NCBI GenBank assembly: GCA_020440605.1
Contig: JAGRNT010000002.1
Span: 124,001-188,000, forward strand
Length of the DNA stretch: 64,000 nt
Direction of reading: 5' to 3'
Source: a bacterium
GTDB taxonomy: Bacteria > 4484-113 > JAFGCY01
In this document: in pieces, positions 16,837 through 26,212 of the stretch
Layout of the letters: every line of letters starts with the position of its first letter
Position numbering within the stretch: the stretch's first letter is position 1
Program-made: the position numbers and the translations under genes
The notes under the pieces: model-generated
Told to the model about the DNA's origin: nothing
Databases searched by the model: none
What the model saw: only the letters and a program-made list of their open reading frames with translations

Positions 16837-17879
16837 AAGCACTGCTGCTGATCGGCGGGCAGGCCACGCGCCTCAGCCCGCTCAACAAACACATTGCCAA
16901 GTCCCTGATGCCTGTCTGTGACCGCGAGGTGCTCAACTATCAGATCGGGCAGCTGGCACGCGCCGGGGTCTCGCAGATCATCCTGGCTGCCGGCTACATG
17001 GTGGAACAGCTCGCGGATTATGTCAGCGGCTACAGCGGCGGGCTGGAGTTCGCAATCAGCCTGGAGGAGGAGCCGCTGGGCACTGCCGGGGCGATCGCCC
17101 ATGCGGCTGAGCTCGTTGACAACGACCGCCTGGTCGTGCTGAATGCCGACATCATCAGTGACGTGGATATCGCGGAGGTGATCACCACTCATGAAGCGGG
17201 TGGCCGCCCGGCAACGCTCGTGGGCTATGCCGTGCAGGACCCGGCGCGCTACGGCCTATTGCAGCTAGAAGGCAGTGCAATCACCGGCTTCACCGAGAAG
17301 CCGGAAGGCCAGCTCGATGACGACGCCAAGCACTTCATCAATGCCGGGATCTACGTACTGGAGCCCACCGTCGTCAATTCGATTCCGCAGGGACGCAGCG
17401 TCAGCATCGAGCGCGAGACATTCCCGCAGCTGATCACGGCGCATGGAGCCTTGACGCACTTCCCGCATGAGCGCTTGTGGGAGGACATTGGGACCTTCGA
17501 AAGTTACTTCCGGGCCAACTTCGCACTGGTTGCCAGCCGTTACACCTACGGTGACAATGCCCTATGGGGCGGGCGCGAGGACTTCGCGCTGTTCAAGGAC
17601 ATGGTCTACATGCACGAAAGCGTGGAGCTCGGCAAGGGCGTCGATCTGTTCCACCGCGTGATCGCGATGGCGCGCAGCAGCATCGGAGCTGACAGCAGGC
17701 TGCAGAATACGATCCTGCTGCCCGGTGCGGTGGTCGGCGAGCGTTGCCAGCTGACGGACTGCATCATCGGCCCGGGTGTGAGTGTTCCAGAGGGCACGCG
17801 CATCAACAAGATGGTGATGGTTGCGGGTGAGCAGAACACGGCGTTCTATCCGGATGCCCACGACATGGGCATCAGCTAG
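16833..17879 (+). CDS. Sugar-1-phosphate nucleotidyltransferase (GMP-pyrophosphorylase-like)
   Basis: This gene encodes 348 residues: an N-terminal nucleotidyltransferase domain (LLIGGQATRLSPLNKHIAKSLMPVCDREVL; acidic metal site in VVLNADIISDVD; FTEKPEG) followed by a left-handed beta-helix-like C-terminus (SSIGADSRLQNTILLPGAVVGERCQLTDCIIGPGVSV). The pattern fits mannose-1-phosphate guanylyltransferase or glucose-1-phosphate thymidylyl/uridylyl transferases; the sugar and nucleotide cannot be fixed from sequence. It is the last gene of the five-gene overlapping operon and ends 4 nt inside a convergent lipoprotein gene. Confidence 0.85.
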   Translation: MKALLLIGGQATRLSPLNKHIAKSLMPVCDREVLNYQIGQLARAGVSQIILAAGYMVEQLADYVSGYSGGLEFAISLEEEPLGTAGAIAHAAELVDNDRLVVLNADIISDVDIAEVITTHEAGGRPATLVGYAVQDPARYGLLQLEGSAITGFTEKPEGQLDDDAKHFINAGIYVLEPTVVNSIPQGRSVSIERETFPQLITAHGALTHFPHERLWEDIGTFESYFRANFALVASRYTYGDNALWGGREDFALFKDMVYMHESVELGKGVDLFHRVIAMARSSIGADSRLQNTILLPGAVVGERCQLTDCIIGPGVSVPEGTRINKMVMVAGEQNTAFYPDAHDMGIS

Positions 17880-19171
17880 AAGCTGATCGGCGGAATTCCG
17901 GAATCGACGCCGTCTGCCAGTCCGCCGAGCTTCGGCTCGAGCTGCACCAGTCCACGCCCCAGCCCCTCCGTTGAGACTTCCAGCAGTTCGCTGAACAGTA
18001 CGGGCGCTGTGTCCTCGCGAGCGAAGAACTGGCGGAAGAACAGCAACCGGTCGCCACTGATGTCCGCGAGATTGATGTAGACGGAATCGTCCGATGAATG
18101 CAGGCGGCGCTTGTGCAGGCCGCTGGGGTCCGTGGCCCAGATCTCCCAGCGTGTGGACTGCTCTCCGTTTGTCGGGCAGCAGTAGAAGAGCACGCCGTCC
18201 TGTTCGAGGATCGTCAGCTTGGGCGGGATGTCCTCATGCAGGATCCGCACGGCCCCGTCGGCGGGATCCAGGGTCGCCAGCCGGAACAGTCCGCTGTAGT
18301 TGGCACGCTGGGACTTGCCGCGCGCATCAGGCTGGAACAGCAGTGTTGCCAGTTTGCCGTCATGCAGGCGCAGCAGCGGCGGCAGCCAGCTCTCGGAGGA
18401 GTAAGACATGTGGAAGGGGAAGTTCCATTCCACGTCCTCATCCAGCGCAGTGTCCGGAATGTCGGCGTAGTAGCTGACCATGCTGCGTGCAGGTGTGGCG
18501 GGATCGGAACTGATCCGCATCCAGCTCACCGGCCGCTGGGCCTCGCCACTGGAGGCGGAGATCCAGCTGGCACCGTCCGAGAGCCGGCGCGTGCTGTGCA
18601 GCAGCCCGCGGTCCAGCTGCAGGGCATCCACCGGCCATGCTTCGAGCTGGCCATCACCGACGAACTGCGCCGGATAGAGCGCATCGCCGGCTGCCACTGG
18701 CTTTGCCGTACCGTTGGAGTCGAGCGTTAGCAGATGGGTGGTCTGATCAGATACGCGACCATCCGGATCCTGTACGGCGGTCTGAACCAGCACTGCATCA
18801 TGATCCGGTTGCGCAAGGATCCGTAGCGGGATCTGGTCTTCCTCCAGTTCAAGGTCCGTCACCCTGCGCTGGAAGACATCGGCCTGCACCAGCCACTGGT
18901 TGTCTGGTGTATCAGGAATCCTTGCATCGTAATTGCGCAGCTGGATCAGGAACTGCAGTTCATCTCCGCTGCGGATATAGGCTGCAGCGCGGATGTCCAC
19001 GCCGTCGGGGCTGACGGCCCGCCGTTCCGCATAGACCTGACCGGAGGTGTTGAGCCACTCGGACTCGACTGCAGGGTATGTCACGACCTGTTTCACCGGA
19101 AGCTCTGCAGCCTTATCTGCCTGCTGGCAGCCGCAGAGCAGGAGTAGAATTGACGGAATCAGCTTGCGCAT
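17876..19171 (-). CDS. Lipoprotein, possibly beta-propeller, unknown function
   Basis: This gene encodes 431 residues with a lipoprotein signal peptide ending LCGC at residue 15. The mature part is rich in Trp, Asp and short beta-strand patterns (LLTLDSNG, GLFRLATLDPADG, EIWATDPSGLHKRRL, ISGDRLLFFRQ) like TolB-type propellers that read repeated blades, but I see no definite family motif. A possible -10 hexamer TAGTCT lies 8 nt before the ATG. It is divergent from the glycosyltransferase gene and is probably anchored in the outer or inner membrane. Confidence 0.65.
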   Translation of the reverse strand: MRKLIPSILLLLCGCQQADKAAELPVKQVVTYPAVESEWLNTSGQVYAERRAVSPDGVDIRAAAYIRSGDELQFLIQLRNYDARIPDTPDNQWLVQADVFQRRVTDLELEEDQIPLRILAQPDHDAVLVQTAVQDPDGRVSDQTTHLLTLDSNGTAKPVAAGDALYPAQFVGDGQLEAWPVDALQLDRGLLHSTRRLSDGASWISASSGEAQRPVSWMRISSDPATPARSMVSYYADIPDTALDEDVEWNFPFHMSYSSESWLPPLLRLHDGKLATLLFQPDARGKSQRANYSGLFRLATLDPADGAVRILHEDIPPKLTILEQDGVLFYCCPTNGEQSTRWEIWATDPSGLHKRRLHSSDDSVYINLADISGDRLLFFRQFFAREDTAPVLFSELLEVSTEGLGRGLVQLEPKLGGLADGVDSGIPPISF

Positions 19172-19221
19172 GGGAGATCAGACTAGCATGCAGCACCGGC
19201 GGTGCAGAGAATCCGTCTCGC

Positions 19222-19227
19222 TATAAT
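19222..19227 (+). promoter_or_regulatory. Consensus -10 TATAAT of the glycosyltransferase gene
   Basis: TATAAT is followed by exactly 6 nt and then GTG at 19234. Transcription would start at or next to the G of the start codon, giving a leaderless mRNA. No SD and no clear -35 are visible. Confidence 0.65.
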
Positions 19228-19233
19228 CGGGGC

Positions 19234-20436
19234 GTGAAACTCGGCATCGGCGCACTGGCGGCAGGCAACCCCACCGGGCTTGGACGCCTGTGCCGCAATG
19301 CCGTGATCGGGCTTGCCGCCGGCGCGGAGGGGCATGAAGTGCATGTCTTCCTGCGCACTGCCAGTGATCAGGAGAGAATCAGGGAGGAAGCTACTCCTCC
19401 TCTGCGACCTGCCCTGGATAACCTGCATTACCACATCGGCAGCTTTCCGCGCATCCCCTTCCTGCAGCGCTACTGGCTTGAACAGCAGTGGATTCCGCAA
19501 CAGGCGCGAATGCTCGGACTTGATGCATATCTCGGCTGTGACTTCTGCCTGCCGATGGACCTCAAGATCCACAGAAGGATGGTGCTGTTGCCGGACATGC
19601 TGCCCTTCACCCGGCCGGAGACGGTGTCGCTGGCTGCAGGGTTTCTCTACCGGCGGGCCATCGTACATGCGGTGCGCAGCGGTGCCGGGCTGTTGTGCAT
19701 ATCCGAAGTAACGCGGACGAACCTGCTGGAGCGCTTCCCTGGTGCGGCGGACCAGGCTGAGGTGCTGTATCCGCCGCTTTCGCCGATCCTATGGACCTAC
19801 GCCTCTCGCCAGGGAAGCGTAGACCTTGAGTTGCAGGTGCAGGGCTCACTGCACATGTTCAAGTCGCAGCGTCCCTACATCCTGGCAGTTGGCGTGCGCG
19901 GTCCGCGCAAGAACACGGAGCTGCTTGTGCGGATCTACCGTGAGCTTGTGCTGAGCGGGGACTACCATGGCTCGTTGGTGCTGGCCGGAGGCGACGGGGA
20001 ATTCCATACGGCGAACAGCAGCCCGCGGCTGGCCGTCGTGGCCCTGGGACAGCAGCCTGGAGCGCAGGCGGACGATTCTCCTGCGATCCACGACATCGGG
20101 CGAGTGAATGACTTTGACCTGAGCCAGCTGTACCGTGCTGCTGACCTCCTGGTCAGCCTGAGTCTTGAGGAAGGATTCGGCTATCCCGTGCTGGAAGCCC
20201 TGGCACACGGAACTCCGGCACTCGTCAGCCGCGGTTCTGCGATGCGGGAAATCTCGGAGGGTGGGATAGCGGAAACCGGGCTGAACCCTCCGGAATGCCG
20301 GGTTAAACTGTTATCCACCCTCAATTCCCTGCCCCTGCTGCGGCGGGAAGCAGCGGGAATCCGGCTGGAGGATTTCTCCGTGGAGGAGTACGGCCGGCGG
20401 ATCATTGAATTGTTTGAAGCGATGGAGACTGAATGA
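19234..20436 (+). CDS. Family-4-type glycosyltransferase
   Basis: This gene encodes 400 residues from GTG 19234, selected because the family homology begins at KLGIGALAAGNPTGLGRL and the TATAAT box lies 6 nt upstream; the frame stays open upstream. It has a GT-B architecture: an N-terminal acceptor domain with a G-L-G loop, and a C-terminal donor domain with YILAVGVRGPRKNTELLVRIY and the E-x7-E signature in SLEEGFGYPVLEALAHGTPALVS. The sugar is unknown. Its stop overlaps the start of a solute-binding lipoprotein gene (ATGA). Confidence 0.88.
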   Translation: MKLGIGALAAGNPTGLGRLCRNAVIGLAAGAEGHEVHVFLRTASDQERIREEATPPLRPALDNLHYHIGSFPRIPFLQRYWLEQQWIPQQARMLGLDAYLGCDFCLPMDLKIHRRMVLLPDMLPFTRPETVSLAAGFLYRRAIVHAVRSGAGLLCISEVTRTNLLERFPGAADQAEVLYPPLSPILWTYASRQGSVDLELQVQGSLHMFKSQRPYILAVGVRGPRKNTELLVRIYRELVLSGDYHGSLVLAGGDGEFHTANSSPRLAVVALGQQPGAQADDSPAIHDIGRVNDFDLSQLYRAADLLVSLSLEEGFGYPVLEALAHGTPALVSRGSAMREISEGGIAETGLNPPECRVKLLSTLNSLPLLRREAAGIRLEDFSVEEYGRRIIELFEAMETE

Positions 20437-22127
20437 TGAGGAATGTCTGCGGACTTGTGCTGGGTGCCCTGTTGCTTAGCTGCCTGTGCGGCTGCCCACC
20501 AACCACTGGTGGTCAGCAGGGCACGAATCAGGGTGGGAATGGCAATGCGGGCAATCTGAAACTCGGCGGCACCCTGCGCCTGCCCGTGGAGATTTCCGTG
20601 GATGACCCGGCCCTGGCCAGCATGGATTTCAGCGAGCATAGACTCTATGCCCTGGCCCGAGCCATCGGTGCCTCACTGACCGCTCCTGTGGCCGGCAAGG
20701 ATGAAGTGGCAGCTTCGCTGGTTACAGGTATTGAACCGAATGATGACGGTAGTGAATGGAGCTTCAGGCTGCAGACCGGCAGCGACCCGCTGGCCCTGCC
20801 GATGCTGCTCCAGCAGCACTTCACGGGAATTGCCAACGGACATCGCAATGCCCTTCATGCCCAGCTGCTTGACCTGCTGGAAGGCGCTGAGGCAGTTTCC
20901 TCCGGAAGCGCGATTTCCATCAGCGGAATCAGCATTGCGGATGACAGCATCAGTTTCAGCCTGACCAGGCCATACATGCAGTTTGACAAATGGCTGAGCC
21001 AGCCGGGACTGGCGATCGCCGACGTGCAGATTGAGATGGACAATGCTGACCCGCAGCGGGTCAGTAATCTCAGCAGCGGCGGATTCGGACCATGGAAGAT
21101 TGACAGGATGGAGCAGGACGAGTCTGGTGTAACTGAGCTCGTGCTGCTGCCCAACCCGGATTCACTGCTCGGGCAGCCCGTTGCCAGTGAACTGCGCTTC
21201 GTGCTGGAGCCGGACCGGAAGAAGCAGGTTGAGCTGTTCAGGACGGGCCGGCTTGATGTTGCCGGAGTTCCCGGCGACATGCTGGAAGAAATCAGCTCCG
21301 ATGAGCAACTCAGTGGCAATCTCCACAGCCATGAAACGGCTGTGTCACTGCTGGCCCTGTTCGACCTTGGACAGGACCCCTGGGGAGACCAGCTGCTGCA
21401 GGACAAGATCGGCCTGCGCCGCTCACTGGGACTGAGCATTGACCGCGAATCGCTGGAGGAGGAAAACCACGGGACACTGCAGGGCTGGGGTCACTTCCTG
21501 CCCAGGCATTTCAGCCAGGCGATCCCGCAGGAGCTGCTGAACAATCCCGGTTATCCGCAGACCGCGATGCTGGAGGAAGCACGGGCTGCACAGAAGCAGA
21601 GCGACCACGAACAGGGTTCACACCTTCCGCTGGGGATGGATGCGGCCTACCTGGATCATGACAAACTGGACGGACCGGTGCGTGATCTATTGCAGTTCTG
21701 GAGCGACATCAGTATCCACCTGCAGCCTTTTCCCCTGTCTGAGGAAGACATGCACAAGCGCATTGACCTGAACAGCCATGAACTGATCGTGTTCTGGAAC
21801 TATCCAGCCTGGCCTGATGCGGAAAGCTGCCTCTATCCGCAGCTTTACAGCGGGCTTGCCGGCAATGGTGGCAACTGGTCCAGAATAGACAATGCGGAGA
21901 TTGACGACAGCATCCGCCAGGCCCAGGCCACCGCTGACAACCGCCTGCGCAATCTGCACCTCGGCAAGCTCAGCAGCATCATCGAGGAACGGGGGCTGTT
22001 CATCCCGGCGGCCTATGCCTCTCCCAGCCTGCTGATCAATCCGCGGCTGCATGCCAGTCCGGGTGCCTACGACTTCGATGCATCGTTGCAGGGCCAGGAC
22101 TTCCGCGCCGTCGGCCTCGAGCAGTAG
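20433..22127 (+). CDS. Oligopeptide/nickel-type (family 5) solute-binding lipoprotein
   Basis: This gene encodes 564 residues. The signal peptide ends with lipobox LCGC at about residue 20, followed by a Gly/Asn/Gln linker. The body follows the SBP_bac_5 layout: LGGTLRLPVE, GSEWSFRLQTGS, a central DIVGVPGD-like RLDVAGVPGDMLEEI, and LGLSIDRESLEEENHGTLQGWGHFLP. It would bind peptides or another hydrophilic solute for an ABC importer. No permease or ATPase gene is adjacent, so either it works with distant partners or it has lost transport function. It is translationally coupled to the glycosyltransferase. Confidence 0.75.
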   Translation: MMRNVCGLVLGALLLSCLCGCPPTTGGQQGTNQGGNGNAGNLKLGGTLRLPVEISVDDPALASMDFSEHRLYALARAIGASLTAPVAGKDEVAASLVTGIEPNDDGSEWSFRLQTGSDPLALPMLLQQHFTGIANGHRNALHAQLLDLLEGAEAVSSGSAISISGISIADDSISFSLTRPYMQFDKWLSQPGLAIADVQIEMDNADPQRVSNLSSGGFGPWKIDRMEQDESGVTELVLLPNPDSLLGQPVASELRFVLEPDRKKQVELFRTGRLDVAGVPGDMLEEISSDEQLSGNLHSHETAVSLLALFDLGQDPWGDQLLQDKIGLRRSLGLSIDRESLEEENHGTLQGWGHFLPRHFSQAIPQELLNNPGYPQTAMLEEARAAQKQSDHEQGSHLPLGMDAAYLDHDKLDGPVRDLLQFWSDISIHLQPFPLSEEDMHKRIDLNSHELIVFWNYPAWPDAESCLYPQLYSGLAGNGGNWSRIDNAEIDDSIRQAQATADNRLRNLHLGKLSSIIEERGLFIPAAYASPSLLINPRLHASPGAYDFDASLQGQDFRAVGLEQ

Positions 22128-22130
22128 GCC

Positions 22131-23327
22131 TCAGTCCCTCAGCCGGATGCGCAGGGTGTTCGGATCAGGGCGCTCGGATTTCCAGCGGCCGTAGTCATCG
22201 AGCACGTTGACAACCTGGCGGATCGCCATGCCGTTGATCCCTCCGGCCTGCGGCACCAGCGCGGGGTCGACCCGGAAACCGCCGAGCGTACCGTCACTGA
22301 AGCGCGGCCACCAACCGCTGCGCTCCACCATCTCGGTCAGGCGTCCGGCGAGCGGTGCCAGCAGCGGCACACCGCTGACCTTTTCGCGGATCATCCCGCC
22401 CATGCCCTCATTCATCCATTCGCGGCTGGCGTACTGCAGGTTGCGCACGGATGGCAGGCTGCCCAGCAGCTGGCTTTCCACGCTGCAGATCCCGCCCTCG
22501 ATGTGCAGCAGGCGCCAGGCATGTGGATAGCTGACGGCGGCCGATGTAACGAGATTGACGATTCCGTCCTGCACATTCACGCTCTGGGCATGGATGTGGC
22601 CGCTGAGCACCAGACGCACGCCGTAGCGCTGCAGCAGCTCTCGCAGCCGTCCGGCTTCATGCACCTGCCAGTAACGGAAGATCCGCGAGAGAATGTGGTT
22701 GGGTTCCTCCGCGGGTGAGTGGTCCATGATGCTGTGGTGGATGGCAACGATCGGCACATGCCCGCTGTCGCGACAATGCTCCAGCACCTGCTCCAGCCAG
22801 GCCAGCTGATCCGCGAGCACGAAGCCGTCGTCCTGCGAGCCGTCCTCGAAGCCCTCATGGCGCAGCTCATCCAGGCTCAGATTGCTGTCCATCACGATCA
22901 GGGTGTGATCACCGGGCAGCGGCACCACATAGCGGGTGGTTGCCCCGGGCAGGCCATGGCCGCGGTAAAAGTCGCAGAAGTCGTTGCGGTCGAGGATCTC
23001 CACGCCGGGATAGCGTGAATGCTCCGGCCGGCGGCGCAGCATGTCGTGATTACCGGCCACGATCGAGCAGGGTACGTTCAGTTTCCTGACAATCTGCAGG
23101 GCAATCTCATGATTGAACAGCTCGCTGTCGCGGGTCATGTCGCCAAGAATCACGGCGGCGTCAATATCCTCAGCTGCGTTCACTGCCTGGACCGTGGCCT
23201 CCGCCAGTTCCACGGAGAGGCTGTGCAGCTTGCGGCCCGGATCGATTTCCAGACGCGCATCCGCCTCCTCGCGCGAGACGGCGATGTGCAGGTCGCCGAT
23301 GATTGCCAGTCTCAGTCTGTCAGCCAT
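22131..23327 (-). CDS. Calcineurin-like metallophosphoesterase
   Basis: This gene encodes 398 residues from ATG 23327, 7 nt after the tkt stop with GGAGG upstream. The five metal-binding motifs are visible: GDLHI (Asp, His) near the start, VILGDMTRDSE, VAGNHDML, IVAIHHSIMDHS and LSGHIHAQ. The C-terminal 120 residues (from about RNLQYASREW) form an extra domain I do not recognise. The presence of a 'G-N-H-D' core and no signal peptide suggests a cytoplasmic phosphodiesterase or phosphatase. It is probably co-transcribed with transketolase. Confidence 0.85.
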   Translation of the reverse strand: MADRLRLAIIGDLHIAVSREEADARLEIDPGRKLHSLSVELAEATVQAVNAAEDIDAAVILGDMTRDSELFNHEIALQIVRKLNVPCSIVAGNHDMLRRRPEHSRYPGVEILDRNDFCDFYRGHGLPGATTRYVVPLPGDHTLIVMDSNLSLDELRHEGFEDGSQDDGFVLADQLAWLEQVLEHCRDSGHVPIVAIHHSIMDHSPAEEPNHILSRIFRYWQVHEAGRLRELLQRYGVRLVLSGHIHAQSVNVQDGIVNLVTSAAVSYPHAWRLLHIEGGICSVESQLLGSLPSVRNLQYASREWMNEGMGGMIREKVSGVPLLAPLAGRLTEMVERSGWWPRFSDGTLGGFRVDPALVPQAGGINGMAIRQVVNVLDDYGRWKSERPDPNTLRIRLRD

Positions 23328-23334
23328 GCCTGCC

Positions 23335-25365
23335 TCAGCCTCCCAGCAGCTCCGTGGCTGCTGCATGCACAGCGTCAGCAGTGATGCCGAACTCTCGGTA
23401 GAGCACCTCAGCCGGGGCACTGGCACCGAAGCCGTCCATGCCGATCACCCTGCCCTGCAGTCCCACATAGCGCTCCCAGCCCATCCGGATTCCAGCTTCC
23501 ACCGCAACACGCGCGGAGCACGTCGGTGGCAGTACGGAGTCGCGGTAGGCCTGGGGCTGCTCGTCGAACAGTGCCCAGCTCGGCATGCTGACAACGCGGA
23601 CGCGCTTGCCTTCCGCAAGCAGGCGCTGGCCGGCCTGCAGGGCCAGCAGCGTTTCACTGCCCGTACCGATCAGGATCAGTTCCGGGATATCGCCGCTGTC
23701 CAGCAGGATGTAGGCTCCCTGGCGCAGTCCAGCAGCAGTGGCAGGGTTGTCAGGCCGGAGTGCGGGCAGGTCCTGGCGGGTCAGCACCAGGCAGACCGGG
23801 CGGCTCTGCTGCTCAACGGCAAGCTGCCAGGCCTGGGCAGTTTCCTGGCTGTCCGCGGGACGCAGCACCAGGACATTGGGCATCACGCGCAGGCTCATCA
23901 GGTGCTCCACCGGCTGGTGCGTGGGGCCGTCCTCGCCGAGCCCGATGGAGTCATGTGTGAACACGAAGATCGAGGGGACGCGCATCAGTGCCGCCAGGCG
24001 GATCGCCGGACGCATGTAGTCAGCGAACTGCAGGAAGGTCGCACCGTATCCCCGGACTCCGCCGTGCAGACAGAGCCCGTTGACGATCGCCGCCATGGCA
24101 TGTTCGCGCACCCCGAAGCGGATGTTGTTGCCAGCGGGTTCGGCGGCGGACTGCATGGCGCTGTGCTTCTGCCAGCTCTTGTTGCTGGGCTCGAGATCCG
24201 CACTGCCTCCGACGAGATTGCCAAGCCGCTCGCCGAGCAGGTTGAGCAGCTTGCCGCTGCTGGCCCGGCTGGCGGATGAATCATCGGTGGCAAACAGGCT
24301 ATCCAGCCCCTCATTCCAGCCCGTGGGCAGCTCGCCCGCGAGCCAGCGCTGGAGCTGGGCAGCGGCATCGGGATGTGCAACGGTATAGCTGCTGAAGTCA
24401 GCCTCCCACTGGCGCTGCCAGTCTGCGCCGCGCTCGATGAAACCGGCGCGCAGCTGCGCCACCGCATCCGGCACGAGGAAGCGCTGCTCCGGCCAGCCGA
24501 AGACCTCACGCGTGGTGGCAACAGCCTCACTGCCCAGCGGTGAGCCATGGGACGAGGCACTGTCCTGCTTGGGACTGCCATAGCCGATATGGGTGCTGAC
24601 GACGATCAGGCTGGGTCGCGTCACATCGGAGCGTGCATCCCGGAGCGCGAGGTCCACCGCCTGCATGTCGTTGCCATCCTCGACGCTCAGCACCTGCCAG
24701 CCGTAGCTGCGGTAGCGTGCCGCCACATCCTCGGTGAATGCGAGATCGGTGCTTCCTTCGATGCTGATGCTGTTGCTGTCATACAGGCAGATCAGGCGAC
24801 CAAGGCCGAGATGCCCGGCGAGTGAGCTGGCTTCGGAGGAGATACCCTCCATCAGATCGCCATCTCCGCAGAACACGTAGGTATTATGGCTGATGATGTC
24901 ATGACCGGGGCGGTTGGCCTGGGCGGCCAGCCAGCGCTCGGCCAGCGCCAGGCCCACGGCATGGGAGATCCCCTGCCCCAGCGGACCGGTCGTGACCTCC
25001 ACGCCCGGGCATTCATGCAGCTCAGGATGCCCGGCGGTGGGGCTGCCCCACTGGCGGAAGTTGCGCAGGTCGTCGAGGCTGAGATCGTATCCGCTCAGAT
25101 GCAGCAGGGCATAGAGCAGCATCGAGGCGTGGCCATTGGAGAGTACGCAGCGGTCGCGATCCGCCCAGCCGGGATCAGCGGGATTGAAGCGCAGGTGCCG
25201 GGTCCAGAGGGTCCAGGCCATGGCAGCCATGCCCATCGGCGCGCCGGGATGTCCTGAGTTGGCCTGCTCCACGGCATCGATCGCCAGAAAGCGGATCGTG
25301 CTGATGGCGAGGTAGTCCAGCTCCGCCTGATCCTGCGGCTGCAGGTTGACTTTGCGGTATTGCAT
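23335..25365 (-). CDS. tkt: Transketolase
   Basis: This gene encodes 676 residues, full length for bacterial transketolase. It transfers two-carbon units between sugar phosphates in the pentose phosphate pathway with thiamine diphosphate. Motifs: [10 protein letters not shown] near residue 40, the TPP site [20 protein letters not shown] with [29 protein letters not shown], and the pyrimidine domain ([35 protein letters not shown]). The ATG at 25365 is preceded by GATAAT and 6 nt, without an SD. Confidence 0.96.
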   Translation of the reverse strand: MQYRKVNLQPQDQAELDYLAISTIRFLAIDAVEQANSGHPGAPMGMAAMAWTLWTRHLRFNPADPGWADRDRCVLSNGHASMLLYALLHLSGYDLSLDDLRNFRQWGSPTAGHPELHECPGVEVTTGPLGQGISHAVGLALAERWLAAQANRPGHDIISHNTYVFCGDGDLMEGISSEASSLAGHLGLGRLICLYDSNSISIEGSTDLAFTEDVAARYRSYGWQVLSVEDGNDMQAVDLALRDARSDVTRPSLIVVSTHIGYGSPKQDSASSHGSPLGSEAVATTREVFGWPEQRFLVPDAVAQLRAGFIERGADWQRQWEADFSSYTVAHPDAAAQLQRWLAGELPTGWNEGLDSLFATDDSSASRASSGKLLNLLGERLGNLVGGSADLEPSNKSWQKHSAMQSAAEPAGNNIRFGVREHAMAAIVNGLCLHGGVRGYGATFLQFADYMRPAIRLAALMRVPSIFVFTHDSIGLGEDGPTHQPVEHLMSLRVMPNVLVLRPADSQETAQAWQLAVEQQSRPVCLVLTRQDLPALRPDNPATAAGLRQGAYILLDSGDIPELILIGTGSETLLALQAGQRLLAEGKRVRVVSMPSWALFDEQPQAYRDSVLPPTCSARVAVEAGIRMGWERYVGLQGRVIGMDGFGASAPAEVLYREFGITADAVHAAATELLGG

Positions 25366-25371
25366 CGCGCA

Positions 25372-25377
25372 ATTATC
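25372..25377 (-). promoter_or_regulatory. -10 box GATAAT of leaderless tkt
   Basis: On the minus strand GATAAT is followed by 6 nt and the ATG of tkt. No SD is present in this gap. Confidence 0.55.
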
Positions 25378-25472
25378 CCAGAGGGATCAGCAACCTATGC
25401 CAAGCCGCACTCGACCGACTGGCAAGCTATCAGTGATATGCCTTGCGTAAACAAACGGCAGGAGTGGCGTGA

Positions 25473-26066
25473 TCAGCCGATACGCGGCAGCGCGGTCAGC
25501 ACATCGTCGATCAGGCCGTAGTCCTTCGCCTCGGAGGGCTGCATGAACTTGTCGCGGTCGGTGTCCTTCTCGATCTGCTCCAGACTCTTGCCCGTGTGCT
25601 TGACGTAGATCTCATTGAGGATGTGCTTGCACTTCAGCATCTCCTCAGCCTGGATCTCCACGTCGCTGACCTTGCCCTGCATGCCACCCCAGGGCTGGTG
25701 GATCATCACGCGCGCATTGGGCAGCGCATAACGCTTGCCGGCCGCACCGCCGGTGAGGATCAGGGAGCCGGCGGAGGCCGCCATGCCCATGCAGCAGGTG
25801 CGTACGTCAGGTTTGACGGCCTGCATCGCATCGTAGATCGCCAGACCACCGTAGAGGTCACCGCCCGGGCTGTTGACGATCATCAGGATGTCCTTGCCGG
25901 AGTCCTCGCTTTCGAGGTACATGAGCTGCGCCAGGATGGAATTGGCGAGCGACATCGTGATCTCCTCGCCCACGAACACAGTGCGGTCGCGCAGCAGGCG
26001 GCTGTAGAGATCAAATGGGTGCTCTATCTTCTGGCCAGGATCAATGATCGATGGAACTCTGCTCAT
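25473..26066 (-). CDS. clpP: ATP-dependent Clp protease proteolytic subunit
   Basis: This 197-residue serine peptidase forms the ClpP barrel that degrades proteins fed by Clp ATPases. The catalytic triad is Ser98 (GMAASAGS), His123 (VMIHQPWGG) and Asp172 (DTDRDKF). The usual Met after AAS is replaced by Ala-Gly-Ser, a modest deviation. The ATG at 26066 has GGAGGG 5-6 nt upstream, so this gene is SD-led. clpX and tig are not adjacent. Confidence 0.95.
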   Translation of the reverse strand: MSRVPSIIDPGQKIEHPFDLYSRLLRDRTVFVGEEITMSLANSILAQLMYLESEDSGKDILMIVNSPGGDLYGGLAIYDAMQAVKPDVRTCCMGMAASAGSLILTGGAAGKRYALPNARVMIHQPWGGMQGKVSDVEIQAEEMLKCKHILNEIYVKHTGKSLEQIEKDTDRDKFMQPSEAKDYGLIDDVLTALPRIG

Positions 26067-26158
26067 GTTTGCCCTCCGGTCAGCGTGAATGCTAGCACAT
26101 GGCTACCCGGCACACCGGCGGTTTGATCTGGATTTCCCACTGCGTTAAGCGGGATATG

Positions 26159-26185
26159 AAAAGGCCCCCGGGAATCCCGGGGGCC
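26159..26185 (-). terminator. Rho-independent terminator of the giant gene
   Basis: A perfect 10-bp stem (GGCCCCCGGG / CCCGGGGGCC) with an AAT loop is followed on the minus strand by TTTTC. It lies 27 nt after the stop codon of the 3936-residue gene. A second small inverted repeat (GTTCAG / CTGAAC, 26188-26208) lies between the stop and the stem. Confidence 0.88.
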
Positions 26186-26212
26186 AGGTTCAGCTCAGTT
26201 GACTGAACTGCC

